From Leucobacter sp. UCMA 4100 (lineage in GTDB: Bacteria > Actinomycetota > Actinomycetes > Actinomycetales > Microbacteriaceae), in the NCBI RefSeq assembly GCF_027853335.1, contig NZ_JAFEUS010000002.1, positions 1,782,514 to 1,846,513 of the forward strand: a DNA stretch of 64,000 nt, read 5' to 3'. The notes below the pieces were generated by a model, which ran no database searches, was not told the DNA's origin, and worked only from the letters and a program-made list of their open reading frames with translations. Both the position numbers and the translations under genes were made by a program. Numbering within the stretch: the first letter of the stretch is position 1; the number at the start of each line of letters is the position of its first letter. Shown one piece after another: positions 8,003-16,289 of the stretch.

Positions 8003-9409
8003 ATGACACACGCACAGAGTTCATCCTGGTCGCTTGATGCTGCGACACTCGTCGAGAAGTATCGGAGCGGCGAATTGACGCCGAGCGAGGTCGCCGAGAG
8101 CGTCATTGCGAGGGTGGCCGAGCGCGAGCCAGAACTCAATGCCTTCTACCTCTTCGACGAAGAACAAGTTCGTGCCGATGCGGCCGCATCAACGAAGCGG
8201 TGGCAGGCGGGTTCGCCGCTCAGCGATTTCGATGGTGTTCCCGCCACCGTGAAAGAAAACATTGCCCGCGAGGGGAAGCCGAAGCCGTCGGGCACCGCGA
8301 TCCCAAACCCTCCCGTCGCCGAACGCAACGCCCCGACCACCGACCGGCTGCTCGAGGCGGGAGTCGTGATCCTCGGATCGACGACCATGCCCGACTGGGG
8401 CATGCTGTCGTCGGGAGTGTCAAGCCTGCACGGCATCACCCGCAACGGATTGAATCCGGCCCATACCTCGGGCGGGTCAAGCGCGGGGGCAGGCACCGCG
8501 GCCGCGGCAGGCTACGGCCCGCTGCACGTGGGAACCGATATCGGGGGCTCGATCCGCCTTCCTGGTTCCTGGCAGGGCCTCACCGCCCTCAAACCGAGCG
8601 AGGGACTCATTCCGCTCGACGTGCCGTACACCGGCCGCGCCGCGGGCCCGCTCACGCGCACCGCTGGCGACGCGATACGGCTGATGTCGCTCATCGCGAA
8701 GCCAGACGCCCGCGATTACCTGACACGGCCGTACGAACCCATGCAGTGGATCGCGCAGCCCCTCTCGCCGAGGGGCATGCGAGTCGCGATTCAGCGGGAT
8801 GCGGGCTCGGGTCTCGCCGTTGAGCCAGAGACCGCCGCCGCGCTCGAACGTGCGGCAGAACGTTTTGAAGCGGCGGGTGCTGAGGTGGTCGACCTTGACC
8901 CCTTCATGGCGCCCGAGGTGCTCGATGGGCTTGTCGACTTCTGGCGGAGCCGCTCGTACGCCGACTACGAGGCGCTTGACGAAGCGGGTCAGGCGGCGGT
9001 GCTGCCATTCATTGCCGAGTGGTGCATCGCGGGCGCCGGGCGAAGCGCGGCCGAAACCGTGCGTGGCCGAAACATGGCCGACGAGATGGCCCGGGTCACG
9101 CGCCAGGCGACAGCCCCCTTCGACCTCGTGATCTCGCCGGTAACGCCGGTTGCTGCGTTTGCTGCCGAAGAACCGATGCCCGTGCTTGATCCACTCGCGA
9201 CGATGGGTCACATTTCGTTCACGGTGCCCTACAACATGTCGGGTCAGCCTGCTGTTTCAGTGGGCATGGGTGTGCAGGCCGACGGCCGCACGATCGGGCT
9301 GCAGATCGCCTCGCGCATCGGCACCGATGATCGGCTCATGCGGGTTGCGCTCTGGTTTGAACAGGTTCGCGGCACCGCCGCCGAGGTTGACTGGGCGGCG
9401 GTGCGTTAA
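8003..9409 (+). CDS. Amidase-signature family amidohydrolase
   Basis: This 468-residue enzyme hydrolyses a carboxamide to acid and ammonia or amine. The full Ser-cisSer-Lys triad is visible: K84 in VKENIA, S159 in GGSSAGAG and S183 in DIGGSIR, with the family's 24-residue gap between the serines. There is no signal peptide, so it acts in the cytosol, presumably on the compound brought in by the ABC importer 40 nt upstream. The family includes aliphatic, aryl and urea amidases and GatA. The absence of gatC/gatB nearby argues against tRNA amidotransferase. The exact substrate cannot be read from sequence. Confidence 0.88.
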   Translation: MTHAQSSSWSLDAATLVEKYRSGELTPSEVAESVIARVAEREPELNAFYLFDEEQVRADAAASTKRWQAGSPLSDFDGVPATVKENIAREGKPKPSGTAIPNPPVAERNAPTTDRLLEAGVVILGSTTMPDWGMLSSGVSSLHGITRNGLNPAHTSGGSSAGAGTAAAAGYGPLHVGTDIGGSIRLPGSWQGLTALKPSEGLIPLDVPYTGRAAGPLTRTAGDAIRLMSLIAKPDARDYLTRPYEPMQWIAQPLSPRGMRVAIQRDAGSGLAVEPETAAALERAAERFEAAGAEVVDLDPFMAPEVLDGLVDFWRSRSYADYEALDEAGQAAVLPFIAEWCIAGAGRSAAETVRGRNMADEMARVTRQATAPFDLVISPVTPVAAFAAEEPMPVLDPLATMGHISFTVPYNMSGQPAVSVGMGVQADGRTIGLQIASRIGTDDRLMRVALWFEQVRGTAAEVDWAAVR

Positions 9410-9417
9410 ACGCTGCG

Positions 9418-10212
9418 CTAGGCGGTTGGCGGGGTGTAGCGCCCGTCAATCGCTGTCCAGCCGCCATCGACCATGAGCGTCGAACCGGTCACAAACGTTG
9501 AGGCGTCTGACGCGAGAAAGACCACGGCACCGGCGAGCTCGTCGGGGCGCGACCACCGACCGAGCGCCGCTTTGTTCGCGTAGGCGTTGTACCACTCTGG
9601 GGTCGCCTTGATCTGGTCAGTGAGCGGGGTCTCGACGACGCCGGGCGAGATCACGTTGACGCGCACGTTGCGGTCGCCGTACTCGGCAGCCGCGGTTTTC
9701 GTGAGCTGCACGAGACCGGCCTTCGTCGCCGCATAGACACCCTGGCCTGGTTCGACGACCTGCGCCCGAATCGAGGCGAAGCTGATGATCGAACCGCCCC
9801 CGTTCTCGGCAAATTTCTGCCCGAAGAGGCGAATGAGCTGAAACGAGGAGCGCAGGTTCAAGTTGACGACCCGGTCGAACTCGTCGAGCGTGTAGTCGGC
9901 CATGCGCTTGCGAACGTTTGTTGCGGCCGTGAATACGAGCGCCGCGCTTTGGCCGAAGCGTTCAGCCGCCGCCTCGACGGCCTCGTCATCGAGTACGTCG
10001 AGTTCGAAGGCCTCGGCTGAGCCGCCCTGATCGGTGATGATGGCGGCGGTTTCTTGCGCGGTAGCGAGCAAGCGGTCGGCCGCGATGACGTGCGCGCCTT
10101 GCGCGGCGAGTGCCTGCGCCGATTCGCGCCCGATGCCGCTGCCGGCGCCAATCACCAGGATCTGGCGGTGATCGAGTCGAAACAGTTGTGAGTAGTCGAT
10201 GGGCTGAGTCAT
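9418..10212 (-). CDS. Short-chain dehydrogenase/reductase
   Basis: This 264-residue NAD(P)-dependent oxidoreductase has the glycine loop GAGSGIGRE at residues 22-30, the structural Asn region near FTAATNVRK, and the active-site YAATKAG. The C-terminus has VVFLASDASTFVTGSTLMVDGG, typical of classical SDR enzymes such as gluconate or sugar-alcohol dehydrogenases. It follows the aldehyde dehydrogenase gene by 46 nt on the same strand and is probably cotranscribed. In this island it could interconvert an alcohol and a ketone or aldehyde upstream of the dehydrogenase. It converges on the amidase gene. Confidence 0.88.
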   Translation of the reverse strand: MTQPIDYSQLFRLDHRQILVIGAGSGIGRESAQALAAQGAHVIAADRLLATAQETAAIITDQGGSAEAFELDVLDDEAVEAAAERFGQSAALVFTAATNVRKRMADYTLDEFDRVVNLNLRSSFQLIRLFGQKFAENGGGSIISFASIRAQVVEPGQGVYAATKAGLVQLTKTAAAEYGDRNVRVNVISPGVVETPLTDQIKATPEWYNAYANKAALGRWSRPDELAGAVVFLASDASTFVTGSTLMVDGGWTAIDGRYTPPTA

Positions 10213-10258
10213 GGGTTCCTTCGTGCGTCAGTCTTGCGTGGTGCGGTGTTGGCGTGGC

Positions 10259-11734
10259 CTAACGCCTGGCGGTTGGGCGAATCATGGCCATGCGGGTCAC
10301 GGTGTACTCTTCGACGGCGTACCTGGGCCCCTCGCGGCCGATGCCCGAGTCTTTGACTCCGCCGTAGGGCATGATGTCGGAGCGGAAACCGGGCATCTCG
10401 TTGACCACGACGCCACCGACGTCGAGTTGCTCGATGGCGGTGAAGGCGCTCTCGAGCGACGCGGTAAAGATCGCTGCCTGCAGCCCGTACCGCGAATCGT
10501 TGACCACCTCGATGGCCTCTGCGATCGAATCGACGACCGTGATCGCAACGACCGGGCCAAAGATCTCTTCGGCCCACAGCTCTGCGTTACGTGCGACTCC
10601 TGAAACGACCGTCGGGCCAATGAGCGCGGGGTTGTCGCTCGCGGTGCCATCGACGACGAGGGTTGCGCCAGCGGCGACCGCAGCGGCGACCGCGGCCCTG
10701 ATGCGATTGCCCGATGCGGCGTTGATGACGGGGGCGACCCGTGTTCGCTCATCACGCGGATCGCCGACGACGATCTCGCGCACGTGTTCTGCGACGAGGC
10801 GCGTGAACTCGGCGGCGACTTCGCGCTCAACGACGATGCGCTGTACCGCAATGCAGGCCTGGCCGTTGGCGTAGAAGCCGCCGACCGCGACCGTTCGTGC
10901 CGCGGCCTCGAGGTCGGCGTCTTGTGCGACGATGAAGCCCGTGTTTGAGCCGAGCTCAAGCAGCGTCTTGCGCGGTGCAGCTTGCTTGGCGATGAGGTGG
11001 CCGATGGCGGCTGAGCCGGTAAACGAGACAACCTGAGCGCGGGGGTCGGTGACGAGCCGTTCGCCCACCTGGGCATCGCCGCTAATGAGTTGCACGAGCG
11101 AGCCCGAAACGCCGTGGTCGCTGAGCACCTCTCGGGCCATCGCCATGAGCTCGAGCGTGGCGAGCGGGGTGTGCGGCGCCGGCTTCACGATCACGGGGCA
11201 GCCGGCGGCGATGGCCGGTGCGAGCTTGTGGGTGGCGAGCAGGAGGGGGTAGTTGAAGCCTGCGATGCCGACCACAATGCCTGCTGGTTTTCGGGTGTAG
11301 TAGCCGATCATGCCGCGGCCGAGCTCTTGCACGTCGAGGGGCACCGTTTCGCCGTGAATGCGTGAGGCCTCTTCGGCCGTTGCCTGCAGCGTGACGATGG
11401 TGCGGTTCACCTCGGTGCGGCAGTCGACGAGGGGCTTGCCTGTTTCGAGTACGAGCAAGTGCTCGAGGCGCTCGGTGGCCTCGCGCACACGTTCGGTGAG
11501 CGCGAGCAGAATGCTCTTGCGCTGCTCGGTCGTGAGGGCTGCCGCTTCCGGCAGCGAACGCTCAGCGGCATCGAGCGCGGCCTCGGCGTCGGCGATGCTC
11601 GCAAGCGGGCCAGTGCCAATAACGCTCTCGTCATACGGAAAGACGATGTCGAGGCTGCCGGTGACCTCGCGCCAACCGTCTGCGATGGGAAGTGCGCCGG
11701 TTGGGGCGAGCAGGTTCAGGGGGTGTTCGGTCAT
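10259..11734 (-). CDS. NAD(P)-dependent aldehyde dehydrogenase
   Basis: This 491-residue enzyme oxidises an aldehyde to a carboxylate. Visible hallmarks are the cofactor-site VIVKPAPHTP, the general-base Glu in LLELGSNTG, the catalytic Cys in YANGQACIAVQR and the C-terminal EIFGPVVAI. ELGSN in place of the common ELGGN/K is a minor variation. The ATG at 11734 follows AAGGAAG; a longer ORF extends 31 codons upstream without a ribosome site. It is divergent from the decarboxylating dehydrogenase and cotranscribed with the SDR. The shared promoter gap contains the second FadR-type site, linking it to the ABC/amidase operon. Confidence 0.9.
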   Translation of the reverse strand: MTEHPLNLLAPTGALPIADGWREVTGSLDIVFPYDESVIGTGPLASIADAEAALDAAERSLPEAAALTTEQRKSILLALTERVREATERLEHLLVLETGKPLVDCRTEVNRTIVTLQATAEEASRIHGETVPLDVQELGRGMIGYYTRKPAGIVVGIAGFNYPLLLATHKLAPAIAAGCPVIVKPAPHTPLATLELMAMAREVLSDHGVSGSLVQLISGDAQVGERLVTDPRAQVVSFTGSAAIGHLIAKQAAPRKTLLELGSNTGFIVAQDADLEAAARTVAVGGFYANGQACIAVQRIVVEREVAAEFTRLVAEHVREIVVGDPRDERTRVAPVINAASGNRIRAAVAAAVAAGATLVVDGTASDNPALIGPTVVSGVARNAELWAEEIFGPVVAITVVDSIAEAIEVVNDSRYGLQAAIFTASLESAFTAIEQLDVGGVVVNEMPGFRSDIMPYGGVKDSGIGREGPRYAVEEYTVTRMAMIRPTARR

Positions 11735-11812
11735 GAGTGCTTCCTTGCTGTCGGGCACCCGCCGCGAGGGCGAACGCCGTAACCGAGGGCCAGGCAACAA
11801 AGCTCTCGCTTT

Positions 11813-11827
11813 GAGTGGCCTTACCAT
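11813..11827 (+). promoter_or_regulatory. Candidate FadR-type operator, copy 2
   Basis: This is an exact second copy of GAGTGGCCTTACCAT, in the 160-bp divergent gap between the aldehyde dehydrogenase and the decarboxylating dehydrogenase. It is followed by the AT-rich TTATATTAGATGATAT, a likely promoter core. The repeat ties these genes to the regulator at 1676-2425. Confidence 0.6.
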
Positions 11828-11894
11828 TTATATTAGATGATATGTCTGGCTTCGCAACGTTGTGTGCGAATTTCACCGTCGAAAGGACTCTCAC

Positions 11895-13052
11895 ATGACT
11901 CGCAATTATTCGGTGGCGGTTTTGCCCGGCGACGGCATCGGCCCCGAGGTCGTGGGCGCAGCGCTCACGGTGCTCGACGCGGCCGAGGCCCGGTACGGCT
12001 TCACCACGGCGCGGGCCGAGTACCGCGCGGGAGCCGCTCACTATCGCGAAACCGGAGAGCTCTTTGACGTGCTTGAAGAGGAGCTGCGTGGCGCGCAGGC
12101 CATTCTCTTTGGCGCCATGGGTGACCCTTCGGTGGCACCTGGAATTCTCGAGCGTGGCTTCATTCTCGAGATGCGGCAGCGCTTCGCCCAGGCCGCGAAC
12201 GTGCGGCCCGTGCGCCTCTACCCGGGTGTTGCAAGCCCGATCACGGGCTTGGCGCCCGAGCGGTGCGACATGGTCATCGTGCGCGAGAACACCGAGGGAG
12301 CCTACGTGGGGCAGGGGTCGACCGTGCACGCGGGCACGCCGCACACCGTCGCGATGCAGGAGTCGCTGAACACGCGCGCCGGCATCGAACGGGTTGTTGA
12401 CTTCTCGTTCCGGCTCGCGGTGAGCAGGCGTAAGCGGCTCACGCTGTGCCACAAAACGAACATCCTCGTCGAGGCGGGCAAGCTCTGGCAGGAGGTCGTA
12501 AGCGAATACGCCGCGCGGTACCCAGAGGTCGAGACCGACTATGTGCACGTCGACGCGATGTGCTTTCACCTGCCGCTGAGCCCCGAACGCTTTGACGTTG
12601 TCGTCACCGACAACCTCTTTGGCGACATCATTACCGACCTCGGCGCCGTCGTGCAGGGCGGTCTCGGCGTCGCAACGAGCGCAAACATCAACCTCGATGA
12701 GAGCGCCCCGAGCATGTTCGAAGCGATCCACGGCTCGGCTCCAGATATTGCGGGCAAGGGGTGGGCAAACCCCTCTGGTGCGATCCTCTCGCTTGCGCTC
12801 ATGCTGGGCCACCTCGGCGAGGGTGAGGCCGCTATGGCGGTCGAGGCCGCTGCCGTTCAGGTGCTCGGCGAGCTCCCAGCGCTCTCTGGGGCCGAGATGG
12901 GGGCTACCACGGGCGAGGTTGGCGAGCGCATCGCTGAGCTCGTGCGAAGCGGCAACGCCGAAGCCGGGCTCGTGCCAGACTCGCTCCTCGGAACGCTCGC
13001 GGCACTTGAGCCTTCACGGGCTGAGACCTCGGGTGCGCGGCCCGCGCGTTAG
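11895..13052 (+). CDS. Isocitrate/isopropylmalate dehydrogenase family beta-decarboxylating dehydrogenase
   Basis: This 385-residue enzyme oxidatively decarboxylates a 2-hydroxy acid with NAD. It has LPGDGIGPEV at the N-terminus, RENTEGAYVGQG in the substrate loop, VTDNLFGDIITDLGA with the metal-binding aspartates, and IHGSAPDIAGKGWANP, whose Asp favours NAD over NADP. RENTEG is more typical of homoisocitrate, isocitrate or tartrate dehydrogenases than of LeuB, and there are no leuCD neighbours, so a leucine role is unlikely. The ATG at 11895 has GAAAGGA upstream; an ORF extending 11 codons further lacks this. Its context suggests a last step in the island's catabolic route. It overlaps the convergent ktrA gene by 4 nt. 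Confidence 0.85.
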   Translation: MTRNYSVAVLPGDGIGPEVVGAALTVLDAAEARYGFTTARAEYRAGAAHYRETGELFDVLEEELRGAQAILFGAMGDPSVAPGILERGFILEMRQRFAQAANVRPVRLYPGVASPITGLAPERCDMVIVRENTEGAYVGQGSTVHAGTPHTVAMQESLNTRAGIERVVDFSFRLAVSRRKRLTLCHKTNILVEAGKLWQEVVSEYAARYPEVETDYVHVDAMCFHLPLSPERFDVVVTDNLFGDIITDLGAVVQGGLGVATSANINLDESAPSMFEAIHGSAPDIAGKGWANPSGAILSLALMLGHLGEGEAAMAVEAAAVQVLGELPALSGAEMGATTGEVGERIAELVRSGNAEAGLVPDSLLGTLAALEPSRAETSGARPAR

Positions 13053-13714
13053 TCGAGCGAAGAGAAGTGCTCGACCGCCTGCGACGAACCCGCGACGATG
13101 ATGAGGTCGCTCGGGTCGATCACGGTGTCGGGGGTCGCGTAGTCGAACGGTGAACCGACCTTCTTGACGCCCGTGATCGTGACCTTGTGGCGCGTGCGCA
13201 CCTGCGACTGGCTGAGCGGCAGGCTCTGAATGACGCGCGGCGGGCGCAGCTTCGCGATGACAAAGTTCTCGTCGAACTCGATGAAGTCGAGCATCGCACC
13301 GCTGATGAGGTGGGCGACGCGCTCGCCGGCCTCGCGCTCCGGGTAGATCACGTGGTGCACGCCGATGCGCTCGAGAATCTTGCCGTGCGAGTGCGACATC
13401 GCCTTCGCCCAGATCTGAGGAATGCCAAGGTCGACGAGGTTCGCTGCGATGAGCACGCTCGACTCGATCGAGTCGCCCACCGCGAGCACGGCGGCACCGA
13501 ACTGGTCGGCGCCGAGCTGCTTGAGGGCCTCCATCGAGGTTGCGTTGGCCTCGACGACGTGGGTGATGCGGTCGGCCCACTTCTGGACGAGCTGCGGGTG
13601 CTGCTCGATCGCGAGCACCTCGTGGTCGAGGCGGTCGAGCTCGCCGGCGGTGGCAGCACCAAAGCGGCCGAGCCCGATGACGAGAACCGGGTAGTCAGTG
13701 CGTGTGTTAACCAA
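13049..13714 (-). CDS. Potassium uptake regulatory subunit, TrkA/KtrA family
   Basis: This 221-residue cytosolic protein binds NAD(H) or ATP/ADP and gates the membrane subunit encoded just upstream. It has the RCK_N loop VIGLGRFGAATAGELDRL and acidic AIEQ after the second strand, then an RCK_C domain over the last 80 residues. I place the start at TTG 13714, inside the end of trkH, because AAAGG lies 7 nt upstream and the length then matches the family; a 289-residue ORF in this frame would read far into trkH. The 8-nt overlap implies translational coupling. Confidence 0.85.
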   Translation of the reverse strand: MVNTRTDYPVLVIGLGRFGAATAGELDRLDHEVLAIEQHPQLVQKWADRITHVVEANATSMEALKQLGADQFGAAVLAVGDSIESSVLIAANLVDLGIPQIWAKAMSHSHGKILERIGVHHVIYPEREAGERVAHLISGAMLDFIEFDENFVIAKLRPPRVIQSLPLSQSQVRTRHKVTITGVKKVGSPFDYATPDTVIDPSDLIIVAGSSQAVEHFSSLD

Positions 13715-15152
13715 CGATGGGCCTTTCTTCGGGAAAACGGTAGAAGGTCTTGCGGCTCGTCGAGGCGACGGCAGCCGCAAGGGTGACGGTGCCAACGCGG
13801 CCCGCCCACATGGTGATTGCGAGCACAACCTTGCCGGCTGGCGGCAGTGTCTCAGAGAGCCCGACCGAGAGCCCGCAGGTGCCGAAGGCGCTAATGACCT
13901 CGAGCAGCACGTGTTCAAGCGGGGCGTTCGTGATGTGCAGAATAATGACCGAGGCGGTGAGCACGAGGGTCGTGCCCCAGATCACGATCGAGACGGCGAG
14001 GCGAAGCACCTGCACCGGGATGCGGCGGCCGAAGGCCTGCATGTCTTCGTTACCGCGGGCCTCAGCGTAGGCCGCGAGAAACAACACGGCGAGGGTGGTG
14101 ACCTTGATGCCGCCAGCGGTCGACGCCGATCCGCCGCCAACAAACATGAGCATGTCGATGATGAGCAATGTCGACCCGTTCATATTGGCGGTGTCGAGAA
14201 TGCCGAGCCCGCCAGAGCGCGTCATGATCGAGGTGTAGCCGCTCGACATGATTGCGTCTCCCGCTGAGAGAGAGGCGAGGGTTGCGTCGTTGTTCCACTC
14301 AAGACCGCCAATGAGCACCCAGCCGAAAATGACGAGCGCGAGCGAGGTGATGAGGGTGAGCTTCGCGTGCAGGCCGAGCCTGCGGTGCGCCTTCCACCCG
14401 CCCTTCACGACGTAGCGGTACAGGGCAAAGATGACGGGAAAGCCGATGCTGCCAAGAAACACGCCCACGCTTAAGACCGCGAGCATGTACGGGTCGGTCG
14501 CAAAGGTGTCGAGCCCGTCAGAGAAGGGCACGAAGCCGGTGTTTGTGAACGACGAAGCCGCGAGGTAGTAGCCGTTCCAGAGGGCGTGCGAAAAGCTCAT
14601 GCCCTCGGCGAGCAGGCGTGCAGAGATGAGCACCGTGAGCGTCGCCTCGATCACGATGAGGCTGAGCGCGACTGACTTGAGCAGGCTGCCCACGTCGCCA
14701 AAGCCGATCGCCTGCTTGTCGCCGGAGATGTTGCGCGGGTTCGGGCCGTAGAGGTTCGTGTCGCTCGCCGCGAGAATACGCTGCCTGAGGCCGAGCTTGC
14801 GGGTCACCACGAGGGCGAGAATGCTCGCGAGCGTGAGGGCGCCGATACCGCCGATTTGAAAGGCCAAGACGACAATGACCTCGCCGAGGGGCGACCAGTG
14901 CGAGCCCATGTCGACGGTCGAGAGGCCGGTCACCGAAACGGCCGAGACCGCAGTGAAGAGTGCGTCAACGAGCGGGGTCGCCTTGCCCGATGTCGATGCG
15001 TTCGGCTGCATGAGCAAGATCGTGAACGTGGCCGTGAGTACGAGAAAAACCCCGATAACCACACGCGAGGGCGAAGCCTCGAGCAGGCGGTGCATCCAGG
15101 CTTTTGCTGGGCGGTGTGTGGGCGGGGTGTACGCAGTGCCCTTGTAGCGCAC
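13707..15152 (-). CDS. Potassium uptake membrane subunit, TrkH/KtrB family
   Basis: This 481-residue polytopic protein forms the K+ channel-like subunit, made of four M1-P-M2 repeats. Pore segments near TAVSAVSVTGLSTVD, ASSFTNTGFVPFSD and ISAFGTCGLSVGLS are typical selectivity-filter regions with conserved glycines. GGAAGGAG precedes the GTG start. It is followed by its regulator in an overlapping arrangement, so both form a two-gene operon for K+ uptake and osmotic adaptation. The gene is divergent from an ArsR-type regulator. Confidence 0.9.
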   Translation of the reverse strand: MRYKGTAYTPPTHRPAKAWMHRLLEASPSRVVIGVFLVLTATFTILLMQPNASTSGKATPLVDALFTAVSAVSVTGLSTVDMGSHWSPLGEVIVVLAFQIGGIGALTLASILALVVTRKLGLRQRILAASDTNLYGPNPRNISGDKQAIGFGDVGSLLKSVALSLIVIEATLTVLISARLLAEGMSFSHALWNGYYLAASSFTNTGFVPFSDGLDTFATDPYMLAVLSVGVFLGSIGFPVIFALYRYVVKGGWKAHRRLGLHAKLTLITSLALVIFGWVLIGGLEWNNDATLASLSAGDAIMSSGYTSIMTRSGGLGILDTANMNGSTLLIIDMLMFVGGGSASTAGGIKVTTLAVLFLAAYAEARGNEDMQAFGRRIPVQVLRLAVSIVIWGTTLVLTASVIILHITNAPLEHVLLEVISAFGTCGLSVGLSETLPPAGKVVLAITMWAGRVGTVTLAAAVASTSRKTFYRFPEERPIVG

Positions 15153-15222
15153 GGCGATGCTCCTTCCGGTTCCAGCGACAGCTCGTTGCGTCTTTGTTTG
15201 CCACTCTATACCTCAAAAGAGA

Positions 15223-15228
15223 TACGCT
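15223..15228 (+). promoter_or_regulatory. Leaderless -10 box of the ArsR-type gene
   Basis: TACGCT lies exactly 6 nt before the ATG at 15235. There is no convincing Shine-Dalgarno sequence, so transcription probably starts at or next to the ATG. Confidence 0.5.
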
Positions 15229-15234
15229 TGTGTT

Positions 15235-15687
15235 ATGCCAGACATTTTTGGAGTGATTGCAGACGCGACGAGGCGCGACATACTGCAGGTGCTGCTTGAG
15301 CACCACGACAGTGAGAACGGCGTGAGTGTCTCTGAGATTGTTGCGCAGCTTGAAACGAGCCAGCCCACCGTCTCAAAGCACCTCAAGGTTCTGCGTGAGG
15401 CAGAGCTCGTGACCGTGCGCGAAGAGGGCCAACACCGTTTCTACTCGCTCAACGCTGAACCGCTCGAGCTTGTTGAAGACTTCGTGATTCCCTTCCTCTC
15501 GGCCGGGTTCGAGACCGAGGTTTCGGTCGAGTACCTCGACGCTGACGGTGAACTGCTGCCCGACCCGACCGAAGAAGTCTTGCCCGGCGGCCTGCACGAG
15601 GCAGCCGAAGCGGTAGGGCGCGCGGCCGCTGTGGCGCAGAGCCAGGTGAAGCAGCTTGTTGCTCGTTTTAAGTTTCCCTCAAGTTAA
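15235..15687 (+). CDS. ArsR-family winged-helix regulator
   Basis: This 150-residue DNA-binding protein has the ArsR helix-turn-helix in its first 80 residues (IFGVIADATRRDILQVLLE, then SEIVAQLETSQPTVSKHLKVLREAELV). No CxC or His metal-binding motif of ArsR/SmtB metal sensors is visible, so it is probably not a metal sensor. A C-terminal extension of about 60 residues ends in an alanine-rich helix. The ATG at 15235 is preferred over an ORF 26 codons longer because of the leaderless -10 box. It lies between trkH and the bS22 gene. In Mycobacterium a different DNA-binding gene (Rv0500A) occupies the place next to bS22. The target is unknown. Confidence 0.8.
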   Translation: MPDIFGVIADATRRDILQVLLEHHDSENGVSVSEIVAQLETSQPTVSKHLKVLREAELVTVREEGQHRFYSLNAEPLELVEDFVIPFLSAGFETEVSVEYLDADGELLPDPTEEVLPGGLHEAAEAVGRAAAVAQSQVKQLVARFKFPSS

Positions 15688-15773
15688 TTTCACACTCTCA
15701 GCCACAACGGGGTAAGATTTTAGACTTGTGGGCACCGATCAACGGTGTCACTGATGACTTTGTGAGGTAACCC

Positions 15774-15872
15774 ATGGGTTCAGTAATTAAGAAGCGTCGC
15801 AAGCGCATGTCAAAGAAGAAGCACCGTAAGCTGCTTCGCAAGACCCGCCACCAGCGTCGTAACAAGAAGTAG
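15774..15872 (+). CDS. Small ribosomal protein bS22 (AURKAIP1/COX24 domain)
   Basis: This 32-codon ORF encodes an extremely basic peptide that begins [17 protein letters not shown], continues [12 protein letters not shown] and ends NKK. It closely matches the actinobacterial 33-residue protein known from Mycobacterium (Rv0500B) and later identified as ribosomal protein bS22. It binds rRNA in the small subunit. GAGGTAA a few bases before the ATG is a good ribosome site. A -10-like TAAGAT/TAGACT stretch lies near 15711-15725. It is followed by a terminator-like hairpin and then the glutaredoxin-like gene. Confidence 0.93.
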   Translation: MGSVIKKRRKRMSKKKHRKLLRKTRHQRRNKK

Positions 15873-15894
15873 TCAGAGCTTTCTGACCGAACGG

Positions 15895-15930
15895 AGCGTC
15901 GGCCCTCGCGAGGGGATCGGCGCTTTGTTG
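15895..15930 (+). terminator. Likely terminator after bS22 gene
   Basis: AGCGTCGGCCCTC (15895-15907) pairs with GGGGATCGGCGCT (15912-15924) across a GCGA loop with a few wobbles, then TTGTTGT. This fits a weak intrinsic terminator separating bS22 from the next gene. Confidence 0.5.
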
Positions 15931-15965
15931 TATCGAAAAGCTGTCAAGAGAAGAGGGTTTGCGCC

Positions 15966-16265
15966 GTGTCAAAGCGTGTGACCGAGGTGACGTTCATCAC
16001 GAAGCTGGGCTGCCACCTGTGCGACGAGGCGAGGCCCGTGCTCGAAGAGGCTCTCGGCGAGCTGCGGGCGGGGGGCATTGAGGCCCAACTGACCGAGCTC
16101 AACATGCTCGACGACGAGACGCTCATCTCGCAGTACCAGGAAGACATTCCCGTGGTGCTTATCGACGGCAAGCGCCACTCGTACTGGCGGGTCGACAGGG
16201 AACGCTTTATCGCGGCGGTCACGAAGCGCGCCGCACGGGGCCTGCGCGGGCTCTTTCGTTCGTAA
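15966..16265 (+). CDS. Glutaredoxin-like (DUF836) small redox protein
   Basis: This 99-residue protein has a thioredoxin-like fold with the redox motif C16-H-L-C19 right after the first strand, the cis-Pro region IPVVLIDGK near residue 60, and a basic C-terminal tail. It probably carries out thiol-disulfide exchange in the cytosol; the partner is unknown. The mycobacterial counterpart Rv0508 also lies in a proC/bS22 neighbourhood, which supports the assignment. It starts with GTG after GAGGG. Confidence 0.85.
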   Translation: MSKRVTEVTFITKLGCHLCDEARPVLEEALGELRAGGIEAQLTELNMLDDETLISQYQEDIPVVLIDGKRHSYWRVDRERFIAAVTKRAARGLRGLFRS

Positions 16266-16289
16266 TCAAACACAGATGAGGGGTGTGCA

